From Zygotorulaspora mrakii (Eukaryota > Ascomycota > Saccharomycetes > Saccharomycetales > Saccharomycetaceae): a DNA stretch of 64,000 nt. Positions within the stretch are counted from its first letter, which is position 1, and each line of letters starts with the position of its first letter. The notes under the pieces were generated by a model, which worked only from the letters and a program-made list of their open reading frames with translations, was not told the DNA's origin and searched no databases. Shown one piece after another: positions 23,656 through 33,031 of the stretch. A program made the position numbers and the translations under genes. The stretch lies in assembly GCF_013402915.1 (NCBI RefSeq), contig NC_050719.1, forward strand, positions 620,001 to 684,000, written 5' to 3'.

Positions 23656-23931
23656 CTACGCAATATTTTGCTGCTCCCTCAGCACTTTTTCCAGCTGTGC
23701 CTTGTTTTTGAAATCCTGTCGCCAGTTGCAAATGGGGCAACGTAACTGTTTGCCCCAGTATATGGGGAAGAGTGGGATGAACCAGATTGAGATGAACTCT
23801 TTCCGTTTCACAGGGCCGACACTCCTGTTGTGACAGTTCGGACAGTAGATCGCGTTTAACTTGGGGTCGTTGGCGTATGGGGTATCCCACTGCTTCACAC
23901 CGCATATGATAGGTATACAGACAAATGACAT
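23656..23931 (-). CDS. YBL029C-A: Small zinc-ribbon-like protein of unknown function, YBL029C-A homologue
   Basis: A 91-residue protein matching S. cerevisiae YBL029C-A (94 residues, cell periphery, unknown role, with homologues outside yeasts). It has two CxxC pairs, CPNC at about residue 30 and CPIC near 66, likely one zinc site. A hydrophobic stretch between them (FISIWFIPLFPIYWGKQL) may touch a membrane. The frame extends 31 codons upstream to 24024, but that part is unlike the homologue, so the ATG at 23931 is chosen. It is divergent from the YBL029W homologue. Confidence 0.85.
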   Translation of the reverse strand: MSFVCIPIICGVKQWDTPYANDPKLNAIYCPNCHNRSVGPVKRKEFISIWFIPLFPIYWGKQLRCPICNWRQDFKNKAQLEKVLREQQNIA

Positions 23932-25683
23932 CTTGCAAGCAACTGTGCTGGGGTGTTCGCTCGCGAGGAGTAATCTTTGAGTCGTCGCGTTACGACCCTT
24001 AAACGGGCGGCGGCATATATCCATATATATAATTATGTTTAGTGTTCAGGTCTGCGCATTCAAGGGCGGCTAAAGCTATTTTTTTGTCATTTGCTACAAA
24101 GCAAAAACCCGTGCAGCCGCAGTCGCAGCGCCTACTTGCACGATCCATTTTCCTGCCTGTGCAAGAAGCAGTAGAAGTGACGGTTTAGAGGGCGAGGTGC
24201 TCGCAATTGCCCGCTGCCCTGGAGGAATGGCGAATACGTCCATGGCTCCGTTACGAGATCTGGGCAGAGTTATCGGTCATACAAGAACACTCCCACCTTG
24301 TTGTTGATTGTTTCTTATTTGCATTTTTGCTACACACTAAACGCAGTTTCGCTACCTATGTTACTCCGGTGCATCGAAGGTTCATGATCGTGACCTCGTC
24401 GTTGTGGAACGTTCAAAATGGCCGACAGGTCGTCAGGAGCATGCCGACGTTGAACAGGAAACTTCCATGGCGCGCGTGCACCTCATGGGAATTGAGACTC
24501 TTGAGAAATCTGTGACGAAGAGCCGCTAAGAACAGGACGGGGAAGCAGGACTGTAAAGTGAAAATTCTCCCAATTGGGAAACAACGGTACCTGCTCTCAA
24601 GTATGTCTACGGTAGCGTTCATTTCACATTTTCTGGTAAGGCTGGCAAAAAGAAACATCGGAAAAGAAACAAGTACTTGGTAGCCACGAGCTTCCTCGAG
24701 ATCCCAGGAAAAAAAAGAAATCTAGACAAAAAAGAAAGAAAGGGTCCCTATCATGGAAGTTAAAGTGCTCATTTCGGACATGTGTAAGTTCCATGCTCAA
24801 ACTGGACTGGGTTTACTGTTCCTTGTATGCCAAGACCACGACCGATCGGGACCATGGACGAAGAAAGTGGGACCGCCATATTTGAGGTCCAACGGGCGAT
24901 TGGTGCTATTTTCTGAATAGCTGATGGCATGTGTAATCCAAGTGATGGCATGGAGCGATGCAATTAGTCTTTCTCGCTGGCTCCGATCGCATTTTTGTGA
25001 TCGACGGACACGCTATCCTACAATTTGCTCGTGATTCATTTACAAAAAGACTATATGTTCGACCAACTTCAAGTTGAGTCGGGACTTTTATTTTTTCTTT
25101 TTCAGCCTACTACTCGCGTGAAGATAAGAACGGACAATTCTCGTTCAGGGAACCGAGCGTGCGTCTCACTCGCATTCTTTCCTACCTTGTGTGTTTACAA
25201 TTTTCAGCAATTCCGTAGACCTGGCAGCTCAGTCAACCCCTTTGCTCGGATGCTACGAAGAATATGATATGTGTGCTAAGTCAAAAGACAATAGGAAACA
25301 TGCAGGTTTGTGGAATCACTATACAGATAACAAGTCCTTTCCCTTTTTACATTTTTTTTTTTTTTTTTTCTTCCTTCCTTTACAGTGAGGAATCCACTAA
25401 ATTTCACCTTCAAAAGTCTAAGCTCCCCAGAAAGCCGGTACCCATTACATCAGATCACAACATGGAACAGTGCATATCAGCATGTAATATATAGCGCTGC
25501 AATTTTCTTATACATATATACCTATGAATGTGGTCCCGTTTATCTATTATTCATTTCGCTCACTTGTAATTACTTCTTGAGGCCAGTTGTTTCGACGACG
25601 AATTATTCAAGAAGAGGCGTATATAATTTGTTAATTAGTACTTTCGCATTTGGCAGTATATCATTGAGGGAGTTTAAGGACTT
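23932..25683. other. Divergent intergenic region, YBL029C-A / YBL029W homologues
   Basis: A 1.75-kb region with a GC-rich left half (24060-24560) and an AT-rich right half with a long T tract at 25351-25369. The T tract is followed by CTTCCTTCCTTTACAG, which resembles a 3' splice site, but there is no upstream TACTAAC. Frames of up to 118 codons here have no recognisable relatives. No tRNA or snoRNA was recognised. Confidence 0.55.
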
Positions 25684-27042
25684 ATGTACTCACGAATCAT
25701 TGAAGGCCTTGATATTCTCAGTGACACAAAAGACGAGTTGAATGATAATACTCTGAATTTTATTTCGAATGTAGGAATTTTCGATAGGGAGGTTGGAGAC
25801 GATGCCGAAGAAAGTACTGTAGAGAATTGTAACTATGATTACCGCGAAATGAGTGAAGACAGCGATATTATAAATGATACATATTCGTTGGCGCAAAATC
25901 TAGATTTGAACTATCCTGTTAGTGCCAATGACTTTAGATCAAAAAAAGCCACTGAGTACTCAAATTTGAATTCAAACTTCAGCTCAGTTTCCCCTGTTAT
26001 CACTATGAATTTTGGTAAGGACGTCAACTTCGGCTCTACTGGTAAAAATCAATTTGGGGATAGTCATGTCAACCAAGAATTTGGTTTCAATTTTGGGTTT
26101 GGACTCGTCGACAATGATACTATTGGTATCAAAGATAAGCACAATGAAATTAATAGAGATCCATTGATGTCATCAGTGGCTGGTTCAATCTCGAGTTCTT
26201 CTTTTTCACTTAATCTATCAAACGATCAGCTATCACCAAGTTCAATCTTATCATCAAATGATATCAAGTCATTTAACCAAAGTCAGTCAGATCTTGACAA
26301 GGACATAACAGTCGATCATGACTGCACACCAGCTTTGCAATCGATGGCGTCATCATCGTCCTTTCTGATGGTAAACATGCCAACAAAGGTAGCCGCAAGA
26401 AAATCCAAAGAAAGCTCCCCAGCTGGTAGATCGCCAACCATTAATTATGTGAAGCAACCAAGACAAGGTCGTTATACGGCTTCCAGAAGAACACCTGTCT
26501 CCTGTGCTGGAACCGATAAAAACACATTAACATCATTGAATCCTGCAGATTGTATGGATCCATTTACATCCAATGACAGTCTTTCACTTTCATCACAATC
26601 GGCAATACCAAATACAACTATGATATCAGGCATAAATTCATCGAATGCGGCAGGGCCGGTTGAAAATGATTTTAACAAAAAAGTCTCCGATTCAAGACTC
26701 TCAGCTCAAGGTTTAGCCCAAGTACTTAGATTGGATTCACCAGTGGAAGCTCTCAAAAGGGAAAGGTATATTTTGGATATCTTCGAGAACGAGTTGCATT
26801 ATCCATTGGGCTACAAGACTTGGGTTCGCGATACGAAGAAAGAATACAGAACCAAACTGATTGATGAATTGCATGATCGTGTCAAGGAAAAATACCCTGA
26901 GTACGATCACCACGTTTTGGAGACTATAATACGGAGAGCGACTTACTACATGATGCAAAGCCGTCTGAGGAGAGAAAGAAGGGCAAAGGCTAAGGGTATT
27001 AAGGTATCTCGCTCAACAAGCGTATCAAGTTCGCTGTCATAG
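25684..27042 (+). CDS. YBL029W: Protein of unknown function, YBL029W homologue
   Basis: Identified mainly by position between the YBL029C-A and YBL028C homologues, with matching orientation; S. cerevisiae YBL029W has 376 residues and no known role. The 452-residue product is mostly Ser/Asn/Asp-rich and probably disordered. A compact C-terminal segment (about 335-440) looks folded: a helical part with LDSPVEALKRERYILDIFEN, ELHYPLGYKTWVRDTKKEYR and YMMQSRLRRERRAKAKG. The dense basic end suggests nucleic-acid binding, possibly a transcription factor, but that is inference. The start is the first ATG; later ATGs are possible. Confidence 0.72.
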   Translation: MYSRIIEGLDILSDTKDELNDNTLNFISNVGIFDREVGDDAEESTVENCNYDYREMSEDSDIINDTYSLAQNLDLNYPVSANDFRSKKATEYSNLNSNFSSVSPVITMNFGKDVNFGSTGKNQFGDSHVNQEFGFNFGFGLVDNDTIGIKDKHNEINRDPLMSSVAGSISSSSFSLNLSNDQLSPSSILSSNDIKSFNQSQSDLDKDITVDHDCTPALQSMASSSSFLMVNMPTKVAARKSKESSPAGRSPTINYVKQPRQGRYTASRRTPVSCAGTDKNTLTSLNPADCMDPFTSNDSLSLSSQSAIPNTTMISGINSSNAAGPVENDFNKKVSDSRLSAQGLAQVLRLDSPVEALKRERYILDIFENELHYPLGYKTWVRDTKKEYRTKLIDELHDRVKEKYPEYDHHVLETIIRRATYYMMQSRLRRERRAKAKGIKVSRSTSVSSSLS

Positions 27043-27258
27043 GACGCTCGCCAATTAAAGCAGCCGTAGGCTGCTATCACTACTATCATTAACAGAATGA
27101 AACCTAAACTAATTAAAAATCTTTCTAATATCATTTGTTTCATTGACATTATTTTTCTCTTTTTAGCAAATAAATTTGTAACTAATATTTTATCCTATTT
27201 CTACCAATAATATACATCTAATACACAATTGAGAATAATGATTGCCCACCATTACAGT

Positions 27259-27576
27259 TTAAAATTTTGTGAAAGCATTCTTCTTTGTCTTTTTCATTTT
27301 CTTGGCTTTCTTATAATCGTGATGTCGAGCATTTCTCCAACCCGATGTGCTAATCTTTTTATTCGGTTTAGAAATTTCTTCGCTAGCTTTGGCTTCCACT
27401 TCCATTGCATTACCATTAGATTTCTTCTCCAACTCCTTCATTTTTTGCTCCATCAGGTCTCTTTTGAGCTTTTCTGATATTCTTTCAGCTCTGGCATCAG
27501 CTACCTTCTGGAAAACATTATGACGTTTGATGGATTTGGCATGCAAATGCGACGATGCACGTATTGATTTAGCCAT
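27259..27576 (-). CDS. YBL028C: Small nucleolar protein, YBL028C homologue
   Basis: Basic 105-residue protein, nearly the length of S. cerevisiae YBL028C (106), a nucleolar protein that associates with pre-ribosomal particles. It opens with MAKSIRASSHLHAKSIKR and closes with STSGWRNARHHDYKKAKKMK. The middle is Lys/Glu-rich and probably helical (ERISEKLKRDLMEQKMKELE). The upstream region carries both promoter motifs of ribosome-biogenesis genes (PAC and RRPE), supporting a role in ribosome assembly. It is divergent from RPL19, with which it shares a 696-bp intergenic region. Confidence 0.92.
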   Translation of the reverse strand: MAKSIRASSHLHAKSIKRHNVFQKVADARAERISEKLKRDLMEQKMKELEKKSNGNAMEVEAKASEEISKPNKKISTSGWRNARHHDYKKAKKMKKTKKNAFTKF

Positions 27577-27667
27577 TGTATTTATAAAGTCCTCACTCAG
27601 CGATGTGTTGTACTTTTCTCAGCAGGAAACTTGTACTATCACATGCGTTAGAGATTATCTATGTCTT

Positions 27668-27690
27668 CTCATCGTTACATGTAAAATTTT
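27668..27690 (-). promoter_or_regulatory. PAC and RRPE elements upstream of YBL028C homologue
   Basis: On the minus strand there is an RRPE-type AAAATTTT (27683-27690) followed by a PAC core CGATGAG (27668-27674), about 92-115 bp upstream of the start. A one-mismatch PAC (GCGATGTG) sits at 27600-27607. These motifs bind Dot6/Tod6 and Stb3 and mark the growth-regulated ribosome-biogenesis regulon. Assignment is by motif and distance. Confidence 0.6.
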
Positions 27691-27761
27691 CTCGAGACAT
27701 CTTAGGAACCCTCGCTATCTCACGCAGCATGACAGTTTTAATGGACTGTTTTCTCTCTCCT

Positions 27762-27780
27762 CACCCGTACACCCATGTAA
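27762..27780 (+). promoter_or_regulatory. Overlapping Rap1 sites in the YBL028C/RPL19 divergent promoter
   Basis: CACCCGTACA (27762-27771) matches the Rap1 core and overlaps ACACCCATGTAA (27769-27780), a second match. Paired Rap1 sites are typical of ribosomal protein gene promoters. These are about 500 bp from the RPL19 start, somewhat far, and 190 bp from the YBL028C start, so they may serve both genes (inference). The rest of the 696-bp region shows no gene. Confidence 0.65.
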
Positions 27781-28272
27781 TCTCTTGCACTAGTACCTCT
27801 TTTTTCTGTAAAAACAAATGATAAAAAGCTGCGTCACTTTTCGTGAAAACCTCATCGAGTCGACCGTTTGCGTCCCTCCACACGAATCGCCAGCAGATGC
27901 CTGCTACACACACCTGGTGGGCAGACGCACAGTCTGGTACCAGGAATTGCTTTGGAAGCCATACCGGAAGCTTGCGCCAATGACGGTGGGCCGGGAGCTA
28001 GACAGAGGAGATAGCGTAACGGCCGTCGGTTCCTGAGTGGTCTCTGCCTGGCGGAAAGGAAACACTTCCTATCTACGCTCGGGCAGAGCAGGGAGGGGGA
28101 CAGTAAGTGCAATCCTTTACACTGAGGAATGGATAGTTTCTCTACAGTGTGCATTCTAGGTAGGAGGGTGGCCATCCATACTATCCAAAAAAAAGTTGAA
28201 TAACGATATTATATCTTGCTGTTATTGCAAAGTATTGTATTCTAACTAGATCAAGAAAGACCACAAGCAAAA

Positions 28273-29173
28273 ATGTATGTTTAAGAGACGAAAAAACGAA
28301 AGATGTGTAAGAGAAAGTGTAAGCAGATTGGACCCAGGAAAGGATGTAAGACAGATGTTGAAATATCTAGGATATCGTTGAGAGTAGCCTATATTTTCCA
28401 GGAGGAAGGGACTACTCAAAAAAGTAGAATTGCCGGAGGATTTGAAGGAAATGAAGGCACCCTGCAAATGAAATATCTAGGAAGCTCTTTCATTGGGAAA
28501 TCTGTCACTTCTCTTCAAGTGTGAACATGCGCTTCAGCATCATGGCATCACATAAAGTTGCAAGGAATACATGTACTAACATATATCACTCACAATTTAT
28601 TATAGGGCTAACTTACGTACTCAAAAGAGACTTGCCGCTTCTGTCATGGGCGTTGGTAAGAGAAAGGTTTGGTTGGATCCAAGTGAAACAACCGAACTTG
28701 CTCAAGCTAACTCCAGAGACTCGATCAGAAAGTTGGTCAAGAACGGTACCATCGTCAAGAAGGCCGTCACTGTTCACTCTAGATCTAGAACCAGAGCTTA
28801 CGCTTTGTCCAAGAGAAATGGTCGTCACACTGGTTACGGTAAGAGAAAGGGTACGAGAGAAGCTCGTTTGCCATCTCAAGTTGTTTGGATCAGAAGATTA
28901 CGTGTCTTGAGAAGATTATTGGCCAAGTACCGTGATGCTGGTAAAATTGACAAGCACTTGTACCATGTTTTGTACAAGGAAGCTAAGGGTAACGCTTTCA
29001 AGCACAAGAGAGCTTTAGTCGAACACATCATCCAAGCTAAGGCTGATGCTCAACGTGAAAAGGCTTTGAAGGAAGAAGCTGAGGCTAGAAGATCTAAGAA
29101 CAGAGCTGCTCGTGAGAGAAGAGCTCAAAGAGTTGCTGAAAAGAGAGAAGCTTTGTTGAAGGAAGATGCTTAA
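28273..29173 (+). CDS. RPL19: 60S ribosomal protein eL19, spliced, YBL027W/YBR084C-A homologue
   Basis: Large-subunit ribosomal protein eL19, 189 residues after splicing, essentially identical in length to yeast Rpl19. Exon 1 is only two bases (AT, 28273-28274). The intron runs 28275-28605 with GTATGT donor, TACTAAC branch site (28574-28580) and TATAG acceptor. Exon 2 (28606-29173) begins with the G that completes ATG, then encodes [21 protein letters not shown]. cerevisiae RPL19A and RPL19B have the same two-base first exon. Unspliced, the first codons would read M-Y-V-stop. Strong codon bias indicates high expression. An internal Met at 28646 is not the start. Confidence 0.96.
28275..28605 (+). 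other. RPL19 spliceosomal intron
   Basis: 331-nt intron: donor GTATGT at 28275-28280, branch TACTAAC at 28574-28580, acceptor AG at 28604-28605, 25 nt after the branch site. No snoRNA-like box pair was recognised inside it. Confidence 0.95.
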
Positions 29174-29416
29174 ACTTAGGGATATTTAAGTGTTACTTTC
29201 TTGACAAATATAAATGTTTCTTTAATTTACATAATAACTTTGTTTTCTCAATTTCTTCTGTACGTTTATGTAGTATAAGCTTATACTAGATTTCCATTAA
29301 TCAATTCAAAACAAATAAGCAGTTATAGTAGTTGAGAATTATAAATATTTGAAACAAATAGGACCGGCCCCTTTGTGTGTATTTTAAATCCATAAAGCAT
29401 ACGATGGTTTTATCGT

Positions 29417-29647
29417 TTATTGCAGTGTCTCTGTGAACATTTGAAGTTGGCCGATTACGATACCGTCATGATGTAGAGGAATATATTCTTTTGATCCAGG
29501 AATGAATTGGCCAGCCACAATTGGAGGGAACAAAACGTGTCTTCGCTGATATATCTGGCTTTCCTGTTTGTTCTTATTTCTATCTCTTTTTTGTAACTCA
29601 CCATGCAGCGTCTCATTATAGACCCATTCGGATGCGCTGGTAATCAT
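29417..29647 (-). CDS. Uncharacterised small ORF (76 codons)
   Basis: Lies in the 699-bp gap between RPL19 and MIS1, where S. cerevisiae has nothing. The predicted peptide (RRHVLFPPIVAGQFIPGSK, EYIPLHHDGIVIGQLQ) is not low-complexity, but I do not recognise it. A second frame of 50 codons (29616-29768, minus) lies immediately upstream and overlaps it in the -/+1 register, encoding a basic peptide (SKKDRRSNRYDTFKRPPRKY). Together they could be one gene of about 110-120 residues interrupted by a frameshift or needing splicing. A GTAAGT donor-like site exists near 29683, but no frame-compatible acceptor with a branch site was found. It could equally be chance. Confidence 0.3.
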   Translation of the reverse strand: MITSASEWVYNETLHGELQKRDRNKNKQESQIYQRRHVLFPPIVAGQFIPGSKEYIPLHHDGIVIGQLQMFTETLQ

Positions 29648-29872
29648 GATATTTCAATGATCTAAATAGTGCGTACTTACGGGGAGGCCGCTTAAATGTA
29701 TCATATCTGTTTGATCTTCGATCTTTTTTAGACATGACTAAGTCGTTCGCCAGCAATGATACGCCCATTCTTTCGTGCTAAGAAAAAAAAAAACATGATT
29801 TTACGAAATGAAAACTAAATTGCTTTCTAAATATTTATCTATCCATCTATGCATTCGCCACTTTCGGTGATT

Positions 29873-32758
29873 TCAAAATAAACCCTCGATTTCACCATTA
29901 TCATCAATTTCAACATTCATGTATCCAGCATAGGTAGATAGGCCAGGAATGGTTTGAATCTCTGCTGCCAAGGCGTACAGATAACCAGCACCAATTGATG
30001 CCCTAACATCTCTAATTGGGAAAGTGAAGCCTGTTGGCACACCTTTCAGAGATGCATCATGAGACAAAGAATATTGAGTTTTTGCGATACAAATTGGCAA
30101 ATTTCCAAATCCTTGTTTATTGTACATGTCAATCTTCTTTTGAGCTTCAGGCAAAATATCAATATCGGCACCACCATACATCTTTTTAACAATTGTAGCT
30201 AACTTATTTTCAGTGCTTTGTTGAACATCGTACAAGAATTTAAAGTCAGATGGTTCATTAGTGACTTTAACAACAGCATTAGCTAAATCGATGGCACCTG
30301 CACCACCTTTTTCCCAATGATTAGTTGCAACGGCATCAAATGCGCCCGCTTCCTTCGCCGCCTTTCTAATTACTTCAATTTCTGCTTCAGTATCAGTTTC
30401 AAATTTGTTGATAGCAACAACAACCGGAACGCCAAATTGTCTTGCATTTGAAATTTGTTTACATAAATTTGCAACTCCTTTTGCAACCAAATCAACGTTT
30501 TCTTCTGTATATGCAAGTGGTAACGTTTGACCAGGTTTAACATCTGGTGCACCACCGTGTAATTTTAGTGCTCTAACGGTTGCTACTAAAACTACTGCAT
30601 CGGGGGTCAAGCCAGAAGCACGACATTTAATATTGAAGAATCTTTCACCACCCATAGTGAAGTCGAAACCTGCTTCAGTAACAACGAAGCCACCCTCTTG
30701 ATTTTGAACGTGAGATTTCTTAGACTTACCAACCAACTTTAGGGCAATTTTGTCTGCAATAACAGATGATGCACCAATGGAAATATTGGCAAACGGCCCA
30801 GCATGAACCATAACTGGAGTTCCTTCCAAAGATTGCATTAGATTTGGTTTGATGGCGTCTTTCAACAAAGCTGTTAAAGCACCAGCACATCCAATGTCTT
30901 CGACGGTAACAGGTTCGCCATCATAGTTTGCAGCAACCACGATTCTACCAATACGTCCTCTCATGTCTTTGAGATCATTCGATAAAGCAAGAATAGCCAT
31001 CAACTCAGAAGCCACCGTGATATCAAAACCAGTTGATCTGGTTTGTCCCTTTTCTGTTGGGGCTTGGCCAATCGTTATTTGTCTCAACATTCTATCATTG
31101 ACATCGACAACCCTCTTGATGGTGATGGTTTCAGGGTCAATATTTAGTCTCGCGAATTTTTCGATCTCCTCCTCAGTTAATTCATCTGGATTGGGTTTGT
31201 TGATACCCAGTTTTTTCAATCTATTCAACATAGATTTGGTAAAAGTTCTTTTTCCCTTCTTTTTTGGTACTAATCTACTGTAGAAAGTCGAAGTTTTCTT
31301 CTGTGTCTTTTCATGAAATATTCTAGTGTCTATAGCAGCAGCCAATAAATTATTGGCAGCGCCAATTGCGTGAATATCACCAGTCAAATGTAGATTGAAT
31401 TCATCCATTGGAATAACTTGAGAATAACCACCACCTGCAGCACCACCTTTAACTCCAAACGTTGGTCCCATAGAAGGTTGACGCACATTGGCAATAGAGG
31501 GCTTATTCAAGTGAGCAGACAGTGCTTGAACAAGACCCAAGGTTGTAGTGGATTTTCCTTCACCCAATGGTGTTGGAGTAATACCAGCTACTAAAACATA
31601 TTTACCATTTTCACGATCTTGCAATCTATTCAAGATTGAAAGCGAAACCTTAGCTTTATAGTGACCAAAGAGTTCAAGTTCATGATTGTGAATACCCAAC
31701 TCTTCTGCTATTTCCAAAACAGGTTTTGGCTGTTGGCTTCTGGAAATCTCAATATCTGAGGGTACAGGCTGCTTCAAATGAAGTGGTAGGGGAGCAATCT
31801 TTGGCATATTATCCGATTCTGTCAATTGTCTTTTTGCGGCGCTCAAAACATTTTGAACTAACATGGCAACAGTCATTGGTCCAACTCCACCAGGAACTGG
31901 TGTAATATATGAACACTTATTTTTTGCAGATTCAAAGTCAACATCACCAACAAGTTTTACTCCTGATTTTTTGGTATTATCTGGAATATAATTTATGCCA
32001 ACGTCAATCACTACAGCACCCTCCTTGAGCCATTCGCCCTTGACATATTGTGGCATGCCACATGCGGCAATAACAACATCAGCAGTTGACAATATTTCTG
32101 GAATATTTTTAGTACGACTGTGACACATTGTAACTGTAGCATTCATATTTTTCAATAAATTAGAGACGGGAGTACCAACAATATCAGATCTACCAATAAC
32201 CACGGCATTTTTACCATTCAAATCAATTTTAGCTTCCTGCAACAATTTTATGCAACCGTTTGGAGTGCATGGAATAAAAAATGGACTCCCATTTCTTTTA
32301 GCCAACTCACCTGCATTATAGCGATGGAAGCCGTCTACATCTTTCTTGTAAGAGACTGCATTTGTTATTCTTGCCTCATCAAGATTTTTTGGTAGGGGTA
32401 ATTGAATCAATAAACCATGAATAGAGTCATCGTCGTTAATTTGCTCAATCTTATTAAGCAATTCAACTTCTGTTATAGTGTCTGGCATTTTTTCAACGTC
32501 ACAAGCAATACCACTTTCGGTGGATGCTTTCAATTTCATGCGGACATAGGTTGAAGAGTCCGGTTTTGCCCCGATTTGAAGGATCTTAAGCTTTGGTTCA
32601 AAGTCTGGAAAGTTTTTTCTTATGGACTGAATCTCAGAATTTGCCTGTTCCCTGATCGATTTCGCTATCTTGGTACCAGACAACGTATGATATAAAGTCG
32701 GTGAAACCGTCTTTTTTAAGGCACTTAATTGCCGCAGGCATACCAATCTAGATAGCAT
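29873..32758 (-). CDS. MIS1: Mitochondrial C1-tetrahydrofolate synthase, YBR084W homologue
   Basis: Trifunctional enzyme of one-carbon metabolism: methylenetetrahydrofolate dehydrogenase, methenyl-THF cyclohydrolase and formyl-THF synthetase. The ATG at 32758 is chosen. The frame stays open upstream only through a non-ATG codon at 32797, and the chosen start gives MLSRLVCLRQLSALKK, an amphipathic basic mitochondrial presequence. The product is 961 residues (975 in S. cerevisiae). The dehydrogenase/cyclohydrolase domain occupies about 35-335, with GKNAVVIGRSDIVGTPVSNL and the ITPVPGGVGPMTVAML block. The synthetase domain from about 350 contains the ATP loop TPLGEGKSTTT near residue 400. The presequence and synteny with TEC1 make this MIS1 rather than cytosolic ADE3. 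Confidence 0.96.
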   Translation of the reverse strand: MLSRLVCLRQLSALKKTVSPTLYHTLSGTKIAKSIREQANSEIQSIRKNFPDFEPKLKILQIGAKPDSSTYVRMKLKASTESGIACDVEKMPDTITEVELLNKIEQINDDDSIHGLLIQLPLPKNLDEARITNAVSYKKDVDGFHRYNAGELAKRNGSPFFIPCTPNGCIKLLQEAKIDLNGKNAVVIGRSDIVGTPVSNLLKNMNATVTMCHSRTKNIPEILSTADVVIAACGMPQYVKGEWLKEGAVVIDVGINYIPDNTKKSGVKLVGDVDFESAKNKCSYITPVPGGVGPMTVAMLVQNVLSAAKRQLTESDNMPKIAPLPLHLKQPVPSDIEISRSQQPKPVLEIAEELGIHNHELELFGHYKAKVSLSILNRLQDRENGKYVLVAGITPTPLGEGKSTTTLGLVQALSAHLNKPSIANVRQPSMGPTFGVKGGAAGGGYSQVIPMDEFNLHLTGDIHAIGAANNLLAAAIDTRIFHEKTQKKTSTFYSRLVPKKKGKRTFTKSMLNRLKKLGINKPNPDELTEEEIEKFARLNIDPETITIKRVVDVNDRMLRQITIGQAPTEKGQTRSTGFDITVASELMAILALSNDLKDMRGRIGRIVVAANYDGEPVTVEDIGCAGALTALLKDAIKPNLMQSLEGTPVMVHAGPFANISIGASSVIADKIALKLVGKSKKSHVQNQEGGFVVTEAGFDFTMGGERFFNIKCRASGLTPDAVVLVATVRALKLHGGAPDVKPGQTLPLAYTEENVDLVAKGVANLCKQISNARQFGVPVVVAINKFETDTEAEIEVIRKAAKEAGAFDAVATNHWEKGGAGAIDLANAVVKVTNEPSDFKFLYDVQQSTENKLATIVKKMYGGADIDILPEAQKKIDMYNKQGFGNLPICIAKTQYSLSHDASLKGVPTGFTFPIRDVRASIGAGYLYALAAEIQTIPGLSTYAGYMNVEIDDNGEIEGLF

Positions 32759-33031
32759 ACTCAAATCAACAAATTTTTTAAGCAGCAAGTAACTCAATGA
32801 GCGATGTCAATGTGCTGAAGATCGTACTCTTTACTTCTGAAATTTGATTTCTTTACTCGAACTCAAGTCATCGAATGGCTAAATCTTTGAAAAAATTTTC
32901 GGACAAACTCCACTCAAAGTTGACGACGCGCCAGTAAAAGAAAAAGTCTGTATACTGTTACGATGCAAATTATTATATTACTTTACAATATGACTTATGT
33001 ATTGAACAAAGGGCCAACAGAATAAAACGCT

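Noticed and set aside
24207..24515. 102-codon frame in the YBL029C-A/YBL029W gap
   Set aside because: GC-rich random-looking sequence, Trp/Arg-rich, with no relatives recognised and no synteny support.
25340..25390. Polypyrimidine tract plus TTTACAG before YBL029W as a 3' splice site
   Set aside because: There is no TACTAAC branch sequence and no donor in range that would join an ATG in frame.
29640..29690. A 44-nt intron joining the two small frames between RPL19 and MIS1
   Set aside because: A GTAAGT and a CCAG exist, but the phase does not restore the frame, there is no branch site, and it would be too short for yeast.
32759..32797. Upstream extension of the MIS1 reading frame by 13 codons
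   Set aside because: The extension starts with TTG, not ATG. The ATG at 32758 gives a proper mitochondrial presequence matching yeast Mis1.
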